Of a stretch of 64,000 nt of DNA, positions 1 to 7,951 are shown piece by piece; positions within the stretch are counted from its first letter, which is position 1, and every line of letters starts with the position of its first letter. The stretch is from contig NZ_LMUW01000049.1 of the NCBI RefSeq assembly GCF_009765735.1, forward strand, positions 1 through 64,000. Direction: 5' to 3'. Below the pieces are notes generated by a model. It saw only the letters and a list, made by a program, of their open reading frames with translations, did no database searches and was not told where the DNA came from. The translations under genes were made by a program, and so were the position numbers. The DNA is from Xenophilus sp. L33 (GTDB lineage: Bacteria; Pseudomonadota; Gammaproteobacteria; Burkholderiales; Burkholderiaceae_C).

Positions 1-1
1 C

Positions 2-493
2 TCCGACCTCGGCCTCGCCGGCACCGAACTGCCCGAAGCGCTGGAGGGCCATGCGGCGACCGCGCTGGCGCGCCGGGTCGCCTCGCTGGCGCTGGTCGCC
101 TGCGGCCTGCGCCCGGACGAGGCGCAGGCACAACTCGAGCTGCCGCTGATCGGGCTGGTCAGCGCGCCCCAGGCGTCGCCGACGCTCGCGGGCGAGACCG
201 TCGCCGCCGATGCCGCCGACCTGTGCATCCGCATGCTGTCGAGCGGCCAGCCGCACCGCGCGCTGCCGGCCACCGGCTCGGTCTGCACCGCGGTGGCACT
301 GCGCATGCCCGGCACCGTGGTGCAGCGGCTCGCTCGGCCGGCGCGGGCCGGCGAGCCATCGCGCCTGGCCATGCCTTCGGGTGTGCTGGTGGTCGATGCC
401 GACGTCGCCGTGGAAGATGGCGAGCCGCTCGCGCGAAGCGGCACGCTCTACCGGACCGCGCGACGACTCTTCGACGGCTCGGTCTGCTACTGA
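2..493 (+). CDS. PrpF/DUF453-family isomerase, C-terminal part (cut by window start)
   Basis: The start lies outside the window; 163 residues are readable up to the TGA. Near residue 84 there is an HRALPATGSVCTAVA stretch followed by RMPGTVV, and near 124 an MPSG motif. These match the C-terminal half of PrpF/DUF453 proteins (2-methylaconitate isomerase, 4-oxalomesaconate tautomerase GalD), which share a diaminopimelate-epimerase-like fold and move double bonds in tricarboxylates. Which substrate this copy uses cannot be told from the fragment. A link to the RraA/LigI-like genes 13 kb downstream, which could act in the same 4-oxalomesaconate route, is only a guess. Confidence 0.65.
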   Translation, partial: SDLGLAGTELPEALEGHAATALARRVASLALVACGLRPDEAQAQLELPLIGLVSAPQASPTLAGETVAADAADLCIRMLSSGQPHRALPATGSVCTAVALRMPGTVVQRLARPARAGEPSRLAMPSGVLVVDADVAVEDGEPLARSGTLYRTARRLFDGSVCY

Positions 494-497
494 ACGG

Positions 498-1394
498 TCA
501 GCGCTGGATCAGCACCTGCTGGATCGAGCGGACCTCGTCGTAGCGCTGCTGCAGCACCGTCTGGATCTCGCTCTTCTGCAGCACCACGCCCAGGTCCAGC
601 GAGCCGGCCGGGTTGGCCGGATCGGCCGAATCGCGCACCTCGAAGGGTGACGGCGTGCTGGCCATCAGCTTGGCGATGCACAGGGTGTCGGCCAGCGTCT
701 CGGGCGGCACCATGATGTAGCCGCGCCATTGCCCGTCGATCGCCTCGACCACCTCGTCGGGCACCTGCAGCGCCGCGAGCAGGCGCCGCGCGCCGACCGC
801 GAGCACCGAGGAAGCCGCTTCCTCGTGCGTCGCCTGCACCTTCCCGACGACGCCGGCGACGTCGGGGCCGGTGAGGTCGACCACCTCGGAGGACTTCGAC
901 AGCAGGTAGAAGCCGGCGATCTCGTGGACGATGCCGACGAACATCGCGGTCTCCGGCGACGCCCGGGTGAAGCGGCGCGCGATCACCGAGGCCAGGGCCG
1001 CCACTTCGACGCTGTGCTGCCACAGGCGGTTCACCGACGGCTGGTTGACCTTCGCCGCCGAGTCGGCCAGCTGGCGCACCGCCGCCGCGCTGGCCACGGC
1101 CCTCAGCATGCCGAGCCCGACCAGGTTGAGCGCGTCGCGCACGCTGGTGACGCTGGTGCCGCGGTTGTAGGCGGCGCTGTTGGCCATCGACACCAGCTTG
1201 GCCGCGATCAGCGGTTCGCCCTGCGCCAGGTTGGCCGCTTCCTCGAGCGTGCAGGCGTCGCTGCTGGCCCGCTCGATCAGGCGGACCAGCCCCGACGACG
1301 ACGTGAGGAAATTGAGCGAGTCACCCGTGAGGCCGACGAATACCCGCTCGGCGATCTGGTCGCCGAGCGATGCCTTGTGAAACGCCAACTTCAT
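498..1394 (-). CDS. HDOD domain protein
   Basis: 298 residues. An HDOD domain (a catalytically reduced relative of HD phosphohydrolases) covers roughly residues 25-220, with the typical helix-rich pattern LAQGEPLIAAKLVSMANSA and a VGIVHEIAGFYLL segment. HDOD proteins are signalling adaptors in chemotaxis, cyclic-di-GMP and stress control; no output domain is attached here. The ATG at 1394 is preceded by AAGGAAA at good spacing. The gene is divergent from a second, membrane-anchored HDOD gene at 1539, so the two probably share a control region. Family assignment is firm; the pathway is unknown. Confidence 0.8.
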   Translation of the reverse strand: MKLAFHKASLGDQIAERVFVGLTGDSLNFLTSSSGLVRLIERASSDACTLEEAANLAQGEPLIAAKLVSMANSAAYNRGTSVTSVRDALNLVGLGMLRAVASAAAVRQLADSAAKVNQPSVNRLWQHSVEVAALASVIARRFTRASPETAMFVGIVHEIAGFYLLSKSSEVVDLTGPDVAGVVGKVQATHEEAASSVLAVGARRLLAALQVPDEVVEAIDGQWRGYIMVPPETLADTLCIAKLMASTPSPFEVRDSADPANPAGSLDLGVVLQKSEIQTVLQQRYDEVRSIQQVLIQR

Positions 1395-1538
1395 CTGGTT
1401 TCCTTTTCTTTCCTGGGGTGAGGACCCGAAATCGATTCAAGCTTTGTGCCCGGCTGCCGAAAAGGCAGGAGTGTCGGACAAGGACGCCCACGCGGCAAAG
1501 ACGTGGCGCCAACGACATCACGACCCGGGGAATTATCT

Positions 1539-2705
1539 ATGCTTGGATTTTGGATCGGATTGGCGCTGTTCGGCTTCGTGGCCACGTGGGGGCTGTTGCG
1601 CCGGCCCCTCGCCAAGTTCTCGATGGAGCCGTGGCTGCCGGCCGCGCGCGGCGCGGGTCCCGTCATCGACGAGCCGCCCGCGACGCCTGCAACGCCCGCC
1701 GCGCCGACGGCCGAGGCCCCGGCGCCCGCGACGAGCGACGCTACCGTGGCGCCCGCAGCGCCGGCAGAGGCCCCACCGGTCGACACCACGCCGCGGCCCA
1801 TGCCGCTGGCGCTGGAAAACTTCACGCTGCGCCAGTCCAGCGCGCTGCCGCACGAACGGCTGACCTGGACGCTCGAGCGGCTGCGCGAGATCCCGCATCC
1901 GCCCAGCGCGCTGCACCGCATGAGCTCGCTCGACTTCGTGGGCAAGTCGACCTCGGCCGAACTGGCGGACGTGGTGATGAGCGAGCCGCTGGTGGCCGCC
2001 CGGGTGATGGCGCGGGTGCATTCGCCGGTCTACGGCCTGCGGCAGTCGGTCGAGACGCTCGGCCAGGCGATCACCTTCATCGGCACCACGTCGGTGCGCA
2101 ACATCTGCATGCGCTATCTGCTGGAGGAGTGCTTCAAGACCGAGAGCGGCCACATCCGCAAGATCTTCGAGGCGCTCAGCGAGGCCAGCACGCTGGCGAG
2201 CGAACTCTGCCTGAAGCTGGCGCGGCAGATCCAGCTGCCCGACGCGCCGGCCCTGATGACCCGCGTGCTGCTCTCCTACACCGGCCACCTGGCGGCCACG
2301 GTGCTGCAGGTCGACCGCCGCGGCGGCACGTCGCGCACCCATGCGGTGTCGCTGCTGAGCCGCTGCTACGGCCAGCAGCAGGAGATCGGCCTGCCCGGCG
2401 CCGAGATCGGCACGCTGCTGATGCGCGAATGGAAGCTGCCCAAGTCGATGACCGACGACGTGGCGCTGCTCGACCGGGTGCTGGTGACGCCGGTCGAGAT
2501 GAGCCCGCCGGACCAGGCGGCCGAACTGGCCCTCGGCTACCTGTGCTGCCGGCTGGCCGACCGCATCATCGCGGGGCAGATCGCCGACACCCGCGAGATC
2601 GACGTCCTGATGGCGCAGGACCCGGACTTCCATCACCTGCCCGGCTACCTGGCGCTGCCGGCGCTGGCCGGCCTGCGCGAAGCGCTGCTGATGCACGACG
2701 CCTGA
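1539..2705 (+). CDS. membrane-anchored HDOD domain protein
   Basis: 388 residues from the ATG at 1539, chosen because the N-terminus then opens with a transmembrane helix (about residues 3-20, LGFWIGLALFGFVATWG) just after a GGGGAA ribosome-binding stretch. A Pro/Ala-rich linker (about 30-90) leads to an HDOD domain (about 100-300; ELADVVMSEPLVAARVMARV and a conserved VSLLSRCYGQQQEIG region). It probably tethers HDOD signalling to the inner membrane. The neighbour on the opposite strand, 498-1394, is a soluble HDOD protein, so this looks like a paired signalling locus. Partners are not visible. Confidence 0.78.
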   Translation: MLGFWIGLALFGFVATWGLLRRPLAKFSMEPWLPAARGAGPVIDEPPATPATPAAPTAEAPAPATSDATVAPAAPAEAPPVDTTPRPMPLALENFTLRQSSALPHERLTWTLERLREIPHPPSALHRMSSLDFVGKSTSAELADVVMSEPLVAARVMARVHSPVYGLRQSVETLGQAITFIGTTSVRNICMRYLLEECFKTESGHIRKIFEALSEASTLASELCLKLARQIQLPDAPALMTRVLLSYTGHLAATVLQVDRRGGTSRTHAVSLLSRCYGQQQEIGLPGAEIGTLLMREWKLPKSMTDDVALLDRVLVTPVEMSPPDQAAELALGYLCCRLADRIIAGQIADTREIDVLMAQDPDFHHLPGYLALPALAGLREALLMHDA

Positions 2706-2711
2706 CGAGGC

Positions 2712-3341
2712 TCAGCGTCGACGGCCGCGGCCCGCGGCGGTGGATGCCTCCGGCCTGGTGAAGATGCCCGCCGTCGCGATCGTGACGCGCCGGCGCGCCG
2801 CCGGCTGATCGTCGCCGAAGCGGTCGACGCCCCACGACAAGGTCGTGACCAGCTCGAAGACTTCCTCGGGCGTCACCGACTTCGATGCCGCGCCGTCCTG
2901 TTGCGCCGCCTTCAGGAGCACGCGGGTCTGCGCGATGAGCCGCGCATTGGCCGGGTTCATCGACGACTCCGGATCGCTTCTCGCGGAGGCGACGCAATAC
3001 GGCAGGTCATGCCAGATGCGCAGCTGCCAGGCCAGTTGCAGCAGCCACTCCACCAGCGCCTCGCGCGGCGCCAGCGTTTGCGAGAGCTGCCCGGCCTCGT
3101 CGATGGAGGCCACGATGTTGGCCTCCATGACCGCGGCGAGCAGGTCGTCGCGGGTCGGGAAGTTGCGGTAGAGCGTCGCGTTGCCGACGCCGGCACGCAC
3201 CGCGATGCCGTCGAGCGACGCCAGCACGCCCTCTTCCTCGAAGGTCTCGCGCGCGGCCACCAGGATGGCGTCGCGATTGCGCTGGGCATCGGCGCGCATC
3301 GCGCGAGGCGCCTTCACTGGAGAACCGCTGACGGCCGGCAT
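2712..3341 (-). CDS. TetR/AcrR-family repressor
   Basis: 209 residues. The N-terminal TetR helix-turn-helix is clear (RDAILVAARETFEEEG through AGVGNATLYRNFPTRDDLL, about residues 20-65), followed by a ligand domain ending in an Arg-rich tail. The ATG at 3341 is used; an internal Met 14 codons later is an alternative. The gene is divergent from the SDR at 3421. Two near-identical inverted repeats, GGGGA-N3-TCCCC, lie between them and over the SDR promoter, so it most likely represses the SDR and possibly itself until an inducer, perhaps the SDR substrate, is present. Confidence 0.88.
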   Translation of the reverse strand: MPAVSGSPVKAPRAMRADAQRNRDAILVAARETFEEEGVLASLDGIAVRAGVGNATLYRNFPTRDDLLAAVMEANIVASIDEAGQLSQTLAPREALVEWLLQLAWQLRIWHDLPYCVASARSDPESSMNPANARLIAQTRVLLKAAQQDGAASKSVTPEEVFELVTTLSWGVDRFGDDQPAARRRVTIATAGIFTRPEASTAAGRGRRR

Positions 3342-3351
3342 CGCATCCTTT

Positions 3352-3403
3352 TTGACAAAGTGGGGAATATCCCCATATATTCCTGATTCGGGGAGACTCC
3401 CCG
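3352..3403 (+). promoter_or_regulatory. sigma-70 promoter with two TetR operators
   Basis: TTGACA at 3352-3357 and TATATT at 3376-3381 are separated by 18 bp. Perfect inverted repeats sit in the spacer (GGGGA-ATA-TCCCC, 3362-3374) and just after the -10 box (CGGGGA-GAC-TCCCCG, 3389-3403). Their centres are 28 bp apart. The arrangement would block RNA polymerase directly. The neighbouring TetR gene (2712-3341) is the obvious candidate ligand; binding itself is inferred. Confidence 0.75.
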
Positions 3404-3420
3404 TTTCAACAGGAGAATAC

Positions 3421-4146
3421 ATGAAGCCATCCCTCGACGGCAGGACGGTACTGGTCACGGGCGCCAACGGCGGCATCGGCGAGCAGTTCGTGCGGCAGGC
3501 GCTGGAACGCGGCGCCCGCAAGGTGTTCGCAGCGGCCCGCAAGCCGAAGCACTGGGGCGATGCGCGGATCGTTCCCCTCGCGCTGGACATCACCAACGCC
3601 GAGGACATCGCCCGCGCCGTGGCCGCGGCGCCCGACGTCGACCTGCTGATCAACAACGCCGGCATCGCACCCGAGGGCGACTCCATCCTGGGGCCCGGCG
3701 ACCCGCTTCGGGCGATCTTCGAGACCAACTTCTTCGGCACGCTCGCGCTCTCGAATGCCTTCGCACCGGTGCTGGCGGCCCACGGCGGCGGCACGATGCT
3801 GAACATCCTGTCGGCGGCGGCCTGGCTCAGCGTGCCCACCGGCTACGCCGCGTCGAAGGCGGCGCTGTGGTCCGCGACCAATGCGCTGCGCGCGGCCCTG
3901 AAGGGCCAGGGCACGCAGGTGATCGGCCTGCTCGTCGGCATGGTCGACACGCCGATGACCGCGCGCTGGGAATTCCCGAAGGTCAGCGCCGCGAGCGTCG
4001 TCCAGAAGGCCTACGACGGCATCGCGGACGGCGCGCTGGAGATCCTCGCCGACGACGCCTCGGTCGACCTCAAGTCGCGGCTGGCCACCCGCGGCGAGGC
4101 GCTCTACCCGTGGATGGACGAGCAACTGCAGGGCTTCGTGGCCTGA
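3421..4146 (+). CDS. short-chain dehydrogenase/reductase
   Basis: 241 residues. A classical SDR: nucleotide-binding TGANGGIG near residue 14, NNAG near 78, and the catalytic YAASK near 142. An AGGAGA ribosome-binding site lies at 3411-3416. The substrate cannot be read from the sequence. Divergent TetR control with operators on its promoter suggests inducible expression by an aldehyde, ketone or xenobiotic. It runs tail to tail with the metallopeptidase-like gene, 10 bp apart. Confidence 0.88.
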   Translation: MKPSLDGRTVLVTGANGGIGEQFVRQALERGARKVFAAARKPKHWGDARIVPLALDITNAEDIARAVAAAPDVDLLINNAGIAPEGDSILGPGDPLRAIFETNFFGTLALSNAFAPVLAAHGGGTMLNILSAAAWLSVPTGYAASKAALWSATNALRAALKGQGTQVIGLLVGMVDTPMTARWEFPKVSAASVVQKAYDGIADGALEILADDASVDLKSRLATRGEALYPWMDEQLQGFVA

Positions 4147-4156
4147 GCCGCTTCGC

Positions 4157-5323
4157 TCAGCGCTTCCTGGTCGCGGTCGGCTTCGCCGTCGCGGCGGCCG
4201 GCGGCAGCGCGACAGCGGCAGGCGCGACCGGCACGCCCGCCTGACGCGGCCTGAAGTTCATCGCCACCTGCCCCGAAGCCGCGGCCCGCACCACGCGATG
4301 GATGAAGTCGAGCTTGCGCACCACCGGCTCGACGATGATGAACGGATAGCTGTCGTGCGCGCCCAGGCTGCGGTCCATCGCGTTGATGAACTGCGACACC
4401 GGCAGCCACTGGTCGACCACGGTGCGCTGGATCGATTCGGCGCCCGGGTCGATCGCGGCGGCCGCCAGCGGCGGCCCGCCCGGCGACGCGAAATCCAGCC
4501 GCATGCCCCAGGACGCCGCGGTCTCCAGGCCGTCGACCATGTGCAGGTAGTGCGACCAGGTCTCGGCCCAGTCTTCCCACGGATGCGCGCTGGCATAGAC
4601 GCTGATGAAGCGCTGCGGCCAGTCCATCGGCGGCCCCGCATAGTGCTGCTTGAGCGCCTCTGCGTAGTCGGCGCGTTCGTCGCCGAAGAGGCTGCGGTAT
4701 TCGTCGATCCACGGCGTGCCGCGCACCAGGCGGTCCCAGTAGTAGTGGCCGATCTCGTGCCGGAAATGACCGAGCAGCGTGCGATAGGGCTCGTGCATCG
4801 TCATGCGGATGCGCTCGCGCTGCGCATCGTCGGCCTCGACGATGTTGAGCGTGATGACGCCGTCGTCGTGGCCGGTGAGCACCCGCACCTCGGGGTCCAC
4901 CTCCTCCAGGAACTCGAACGAAAGGCCGTTGGCCGGATCCTCCAGCTTGTTCGGCACCGGCAGCACCAGTTCGATCAGCGTGTAGAAGAGCCGCCGCTTG
5001 GCCTGCTCCAGCGACGCCCAGAAGCCATGGTTCTCGGGCTTGGCCAGCTCCGGAATGGTGTGCGTGGTGCGGCACGACATGCAGTGCGAATGCCGACCCT
5101 GCGCCGGCACCATCCAGTTGCAGACCTCGGCCTGCCGGTTGACGCAGGGCCGGTAGGCGGTGCCCGGCTCGCCGAGCCGGCGCCAGGCGCCTTCGGGCAA
5201 GGGCTCGAAGGCCAGCATGCGCTGCTCCTCGGGCGCGTAGCCCAGGGTCGCGCCGCAGTTCTCGCAGCGCAGGTTCTCGAAGAAGACGCGGTTGGCGCAC
5301 CGGGAGCAGATCAGCGATTTCAT
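4157..5323 (-). CDS. zinc-ribbon, putative zinc-binding metallopeptidase family protein
   Basis: 388 residues from the ATG at 5323. The N-terminus carries a zinc ribbon (CSRCANRVFFENLRCENCG, about residues 5-23) and a second Cys/His group near residue 76 (HSHCMSCRTTH). A zincin-like motif HEIGHYYWDRL follows in the second half, with downstream acidic residues. The layout matches the uncharacterised COG4307-type family of putative zinc-dependent peptidases. The C-terminal 40 residues are Ala/Pro/Lys-rich and probably disordered. No signal peptide is seen, so it is likely cytoplasmic. Substrates are unknown. Confidence 0.7.
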   Translation of the reverse strand: MKSLICSRCANRVFFENLRCENCGATLGYAPEEQRMLAFEPLPEGAWRRLGEPGTAYRPCVNRQAEVCNWMVPAQGRHSHCMSCRTTHTIPELAKPENHGFWASLEQAKRRLFYTLIELVLPVPNKLEDPANGLSFEFLEEVDPEVRVLTGHDDGVITLNIVEADDAQRERIRMTMHEPYRTLLGHFRHEIGHYYWDRLVRGTPWIDEYRSLFGDERADYAEALKQHYAGPPMDWPQRFISVYASAHPWEDWAETWSHYLHMVDGLETAASWGMRLDFASPGGPPLAAAAIDPGAESIQRTVVDQWLPVSQFINAMDRSLGAHDSYPFIIVEPVVRKLDFIHRVVRAAASGQVAMNFRPRQAGVPVAPAAVALPPAAATAKPTATRKR

Positions 5324-5402
5324 GGGGTCCGTCCATCGGTGTGGGGGCAACCATTAACGCACGATCCGTTCCTGCCGCCGCACCGGCGGCCGCGCACGGC
5401 GG

Positions 5403-7706
5403 TCAGACCGACGCGCTGGCGCGCAGCCGCACCGGGATCGATTTCGCCGCCGGCACCTTGCTGCCTTCGGCATGGTGCGCCAGCGGCACCAGCGGGTTGC
5501 ATTCCGGGTAGTAGCCCGCCAGGCAGCCGGGCGGAATGTCGTAGGGCGTGAGCCGCATGCGGTCGACGCGGCGCTCCCGGCCGTCGTCCACCGCCGTCGT
5601 GATGTCGACCAGCGTGCCCTCGACGAAGCCGAGCCGCTCCATGTCTGCCCGGTTCATGAACACCACGCGCCGTGTTCCATAGACCCCGCGGAAGCGGTCG
5701 TCTAGGCTGTAGACGGTGGTGTTGAACTGGTCGTCGCCGCGCATCGTCATCAGGCGCAGCACGTCGGGGCCGGCCTCGGGCGTGTCGGGATCGGCCACCA
5801 GGCCCTGGTAGCCGAGGAAGGTGGCCTTGCCGCTCTCGGTCTTCCAGACCCGCTCGCGCGCGGGGATCGGCCGGTGGAAGCCGCCCGGCTCGGTGAAGCG
5901 CTTGTTGAAGTCGCGGAAGATCTCGGGGTAGGTCGCCTCGATCGCGTCGCGCACGAGCGCGTAGTCGCCGACCCAGGCCTGCCATGGCACCTTGGGGTTC
6001 GGCGGCAAGGTGGCTTGCGCGATGCCGGCGACGATCGCGGCCTCGGCCCGCAAGGTCTCGGCCGCGGGTTCGGCCATGCCCCTGGAGGCATGCATGAAGC
6101 CGGTCGAGTCCTCCACCGACACCAGCTGCTCGCCGGTGGCCTGCCGGTCGATCTCGATCCGGCCCAGGCACGGCAGCAAGTACGACACCTCGCCATGCAC
6201 CAGGTGGCTGCGGTTGAGCTTGGTGGCGATCTGCACCGTCAGGCGCAGGCGCTGCCAGGCGTCCTCGATGCGCGCGGTGTCCGGCACGGCGCGCACGAAG
6301 TTGCCGCCCAGGCCGATGAAGGCGCGCACCGTGCCGGCCAGCACGCCTTCGCAGGCCTCGACCGTGTTGAGCCCCTTCTTGCGCGGCGGCTCGAAGCCGT
6401 AGAGCGCGGCCAGCTTGTCCAGCGGCACCAGCTCGGGCTTCTCGCTGATGCCGACGGTGCGCTGGCCCTGCACGTTCGAATGGCCGCGCACCGGACAGAT
6501 GCCGGCGCCCGGCCGGCCGATGTGGCCGCCGAGCAGCAGCAGGTTCGACACCATCTGCACGTTCTGCACGCCCTTGCGATGCTGGGTCAGGCCCATGCCG
6601 TAGACCGCGATCACCGACTTCGCCTTCGCGAACGTATCGGCCGCCTGCTCCAGGTCGGTGCGCGAAAGGCCCGACTCGCGCTCGATCGCATCCCAGCCGG
6701 TCTCGCGCATCGCGGTGGCGAAGGCCTCGAAGCCGGTGGTGTGCTCGGCGATGAAGGCGGTGTCGAGCACGCGCCGGGTGCCCTCGCTCAGCGCCCGGTC
6801 GTCGGTCGCGATCAGCGCCTTGCACATGCCGGTGAGCGCGGCCAGGTCGCCGCCGATCTTCACCTGGAGGTACTGGGTGCTGATCTGCGTCTCGGCCGGC
6901 GTCAGCATGTCGATAGGCGACTGCGGATTGGCGAAGGCCACCAGGCCGCGTTCGCGCAGCGGATTGAAGGTGACGATCGGCACGCCGCGCTTGCGGGCGT
7001 CCTGCAGCGGGTGCAGCATGCGCGGGCTGTTGACGCCGACGTTCTGGCCGAAGAAGAAGATCGCGTCGGCCTGGTCGAAGTCGTCGAGCGTGACGGTGCC
7101 GACCGGCACGCCGATGGTCTTGGGCAGCGCCACGGACGTGCTCTCGTGGCACATGTTGGAGCTGTCCGGGAGGTTGTTGTTGCCGTAGAGGCGCGCCAGC
7201 AGCTGGTACATGTAGCTGGCCTCGAGCGAGGCCCGGCCCGAGGCATAGAACACCACCGACTCCGGATCCTGCGCGCGCAAGGCGCGCAGCTCGGCGCCGA
7301 TGTGGTCGAAGGCTTCCTGCCAGTCGACTTCGAGATATCTGTCGCTTTCCGCATCCCAGCGCATCGGCACGGTCAAACGGCCGCCCGCTTCCAGCTCGTG
7401 GTCGCCCCAGGTGGCCAGCTCGCTCACGGTGTGCGCGAGGAAGAAGTCGGCCGGCATCCGCTTGCTGGTCAGCTCCCAGGCCGTGGCCTTGGCGCCGTTC
7501 TCGCAGAACTCCGCCGCATGCGGCTTCTTCGGCTTGGCCCAGGCGCAGCTGACGCAGGCGAAGCCGTCGCTCTTGTTCTGGTGCCAGAGCGCCCGCGCAC
7601 CGAGGATCGGGATGTGCTCGCGCGCCAGGTAGGTGCTGACGGCCTTCAGTGAACCCCAGCCGCCGGCGGGGCGGTCGTAGGTCTCGAATTTCGGTGCTTC
7701 GCTCAT
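5403..7706 (-). CDS. FdhF/YdeP-type molybdopterin oxidoreductase
   Basis: 767 residues from the ATG at 7706. It matches the alpha-subunit fold of molybdopterin oxidoreductases: an N-terminal Cys-containing segment (CVSCAWAKPKKPHAAEFC, about residues 49-66), a NMCHESTS segment that would place a Cys as molybdenum ligand, a central domain with GMGLTQHRKGV and GGHIGRPGAGICPVRGHS, and a C-terminal molydopterin dinucleotide-binding domain. The pattern fits YdeP-like proteins of unclear substrate, implicated in acid resistance in enterobacteria, rather than true formate dehydrogenase. No fdhD or electron-transfer subunit is adjacent. Confidence 0.82.
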   Translation of the reverse strand: MSEAPKFETYDRPAGGWGSLKAVSTYLAREHIPILGARALWHQNKSDGFACVSCAWAKPKKPHAAEFCENGAKATAWELTSKRMPADFFLAHTVSELATWGDHELEAGGRLTVPMRWDAESDRYLEVDWQEAFDHIGAELRALRAQDPESVVFYASGRASLEASYMYQLLARLYGNNNLPDSSNMCHESTSVALPKTIGVPVGTVTLDDFDQADAIFFFGQNVGVNSPRMLHPLQDARKRGVPIVTFNPLRERGLVAFANPQSPIDMLTPAETQISTQYLQVKIGGDLAALTGMCKALIATDDRALSEGTRRVLDTAFIAEHTTGFEAFATAMRETGWDAIERESGLSRTDLEQAADTFAKAKSVIAVYGMGLTQHRKGVQNVQMVSNLLLLGGHIGRPGAGICPVRGHSNVQGQRTVGISEKPELVPLDKLAALYGFEPPRKKGLNTVEACEGVLAGTVRAFIGLGGNFVRAVPDTARIEDAWQRLRLTVQIATKLNRSHLVHGEVSYLLPCLGRIEIDRQATGEQLVSVEDSTGFMHASRGMAEPAAETLRAEAAIVAGIAQATLPPNPKVPWQAWVGDYALVRDAIEATYPEIFRDFNKRFTEPGGFHRPIPARERVWKTESGKATFLGYQGLVADPDTPEAGPDVLRLMTMRGDDQFNTTVYSLDDRFRGVYGTRRVVFMNRADMERLGFVEGTLVDITTAVDDGRERRVDRMRLTPYDIPPGCLAGYYPECNPLVPLAHHAEGSKVPAAKSIPVRLRASASV

Positions 7707-7951
7707 GGACGGATGTTGGGTCGCGCTGTCGAGGCCGGCGGTGCGCGCAAGGCGCGTGCGCGTGTAGGAGGTACGTGCAGGGTGGGATGACGCAGGCGCG
7801 CAACGTCCATGTTGCAAGGTTGTTCAAGCCTGCTTAGGGCGAGCTGTGCGACGGCCGAGTCCCACAAGCCCTGCTGACGCTAGCCGACGCCCGCCGGCCG
7901 GCCCGCCGCCCACCATCGGGCGATCATGACTCCCAGCATGACTCGCAGCCC

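Noticed and set aside
5403..7706. Formate dehydrogenase
   Set aside because: No selenocysteine/Cys site in the formate dehydrogenase context, no CxxCxxxC cluster motif, and no fdhD or electron-carrier subunits nearby; YdeP-like pattern fits better.
5320..7827. 835-codon open frame opposite/alongside the YdeP gene, and similar long frames (for example 46993-49689, 1370-2761)
   Set aside because: Their products are Arg/Ala/Gly/Pro-rich without motifs; they are out-of-frame shadows caused by very high GC over genes with clear families.
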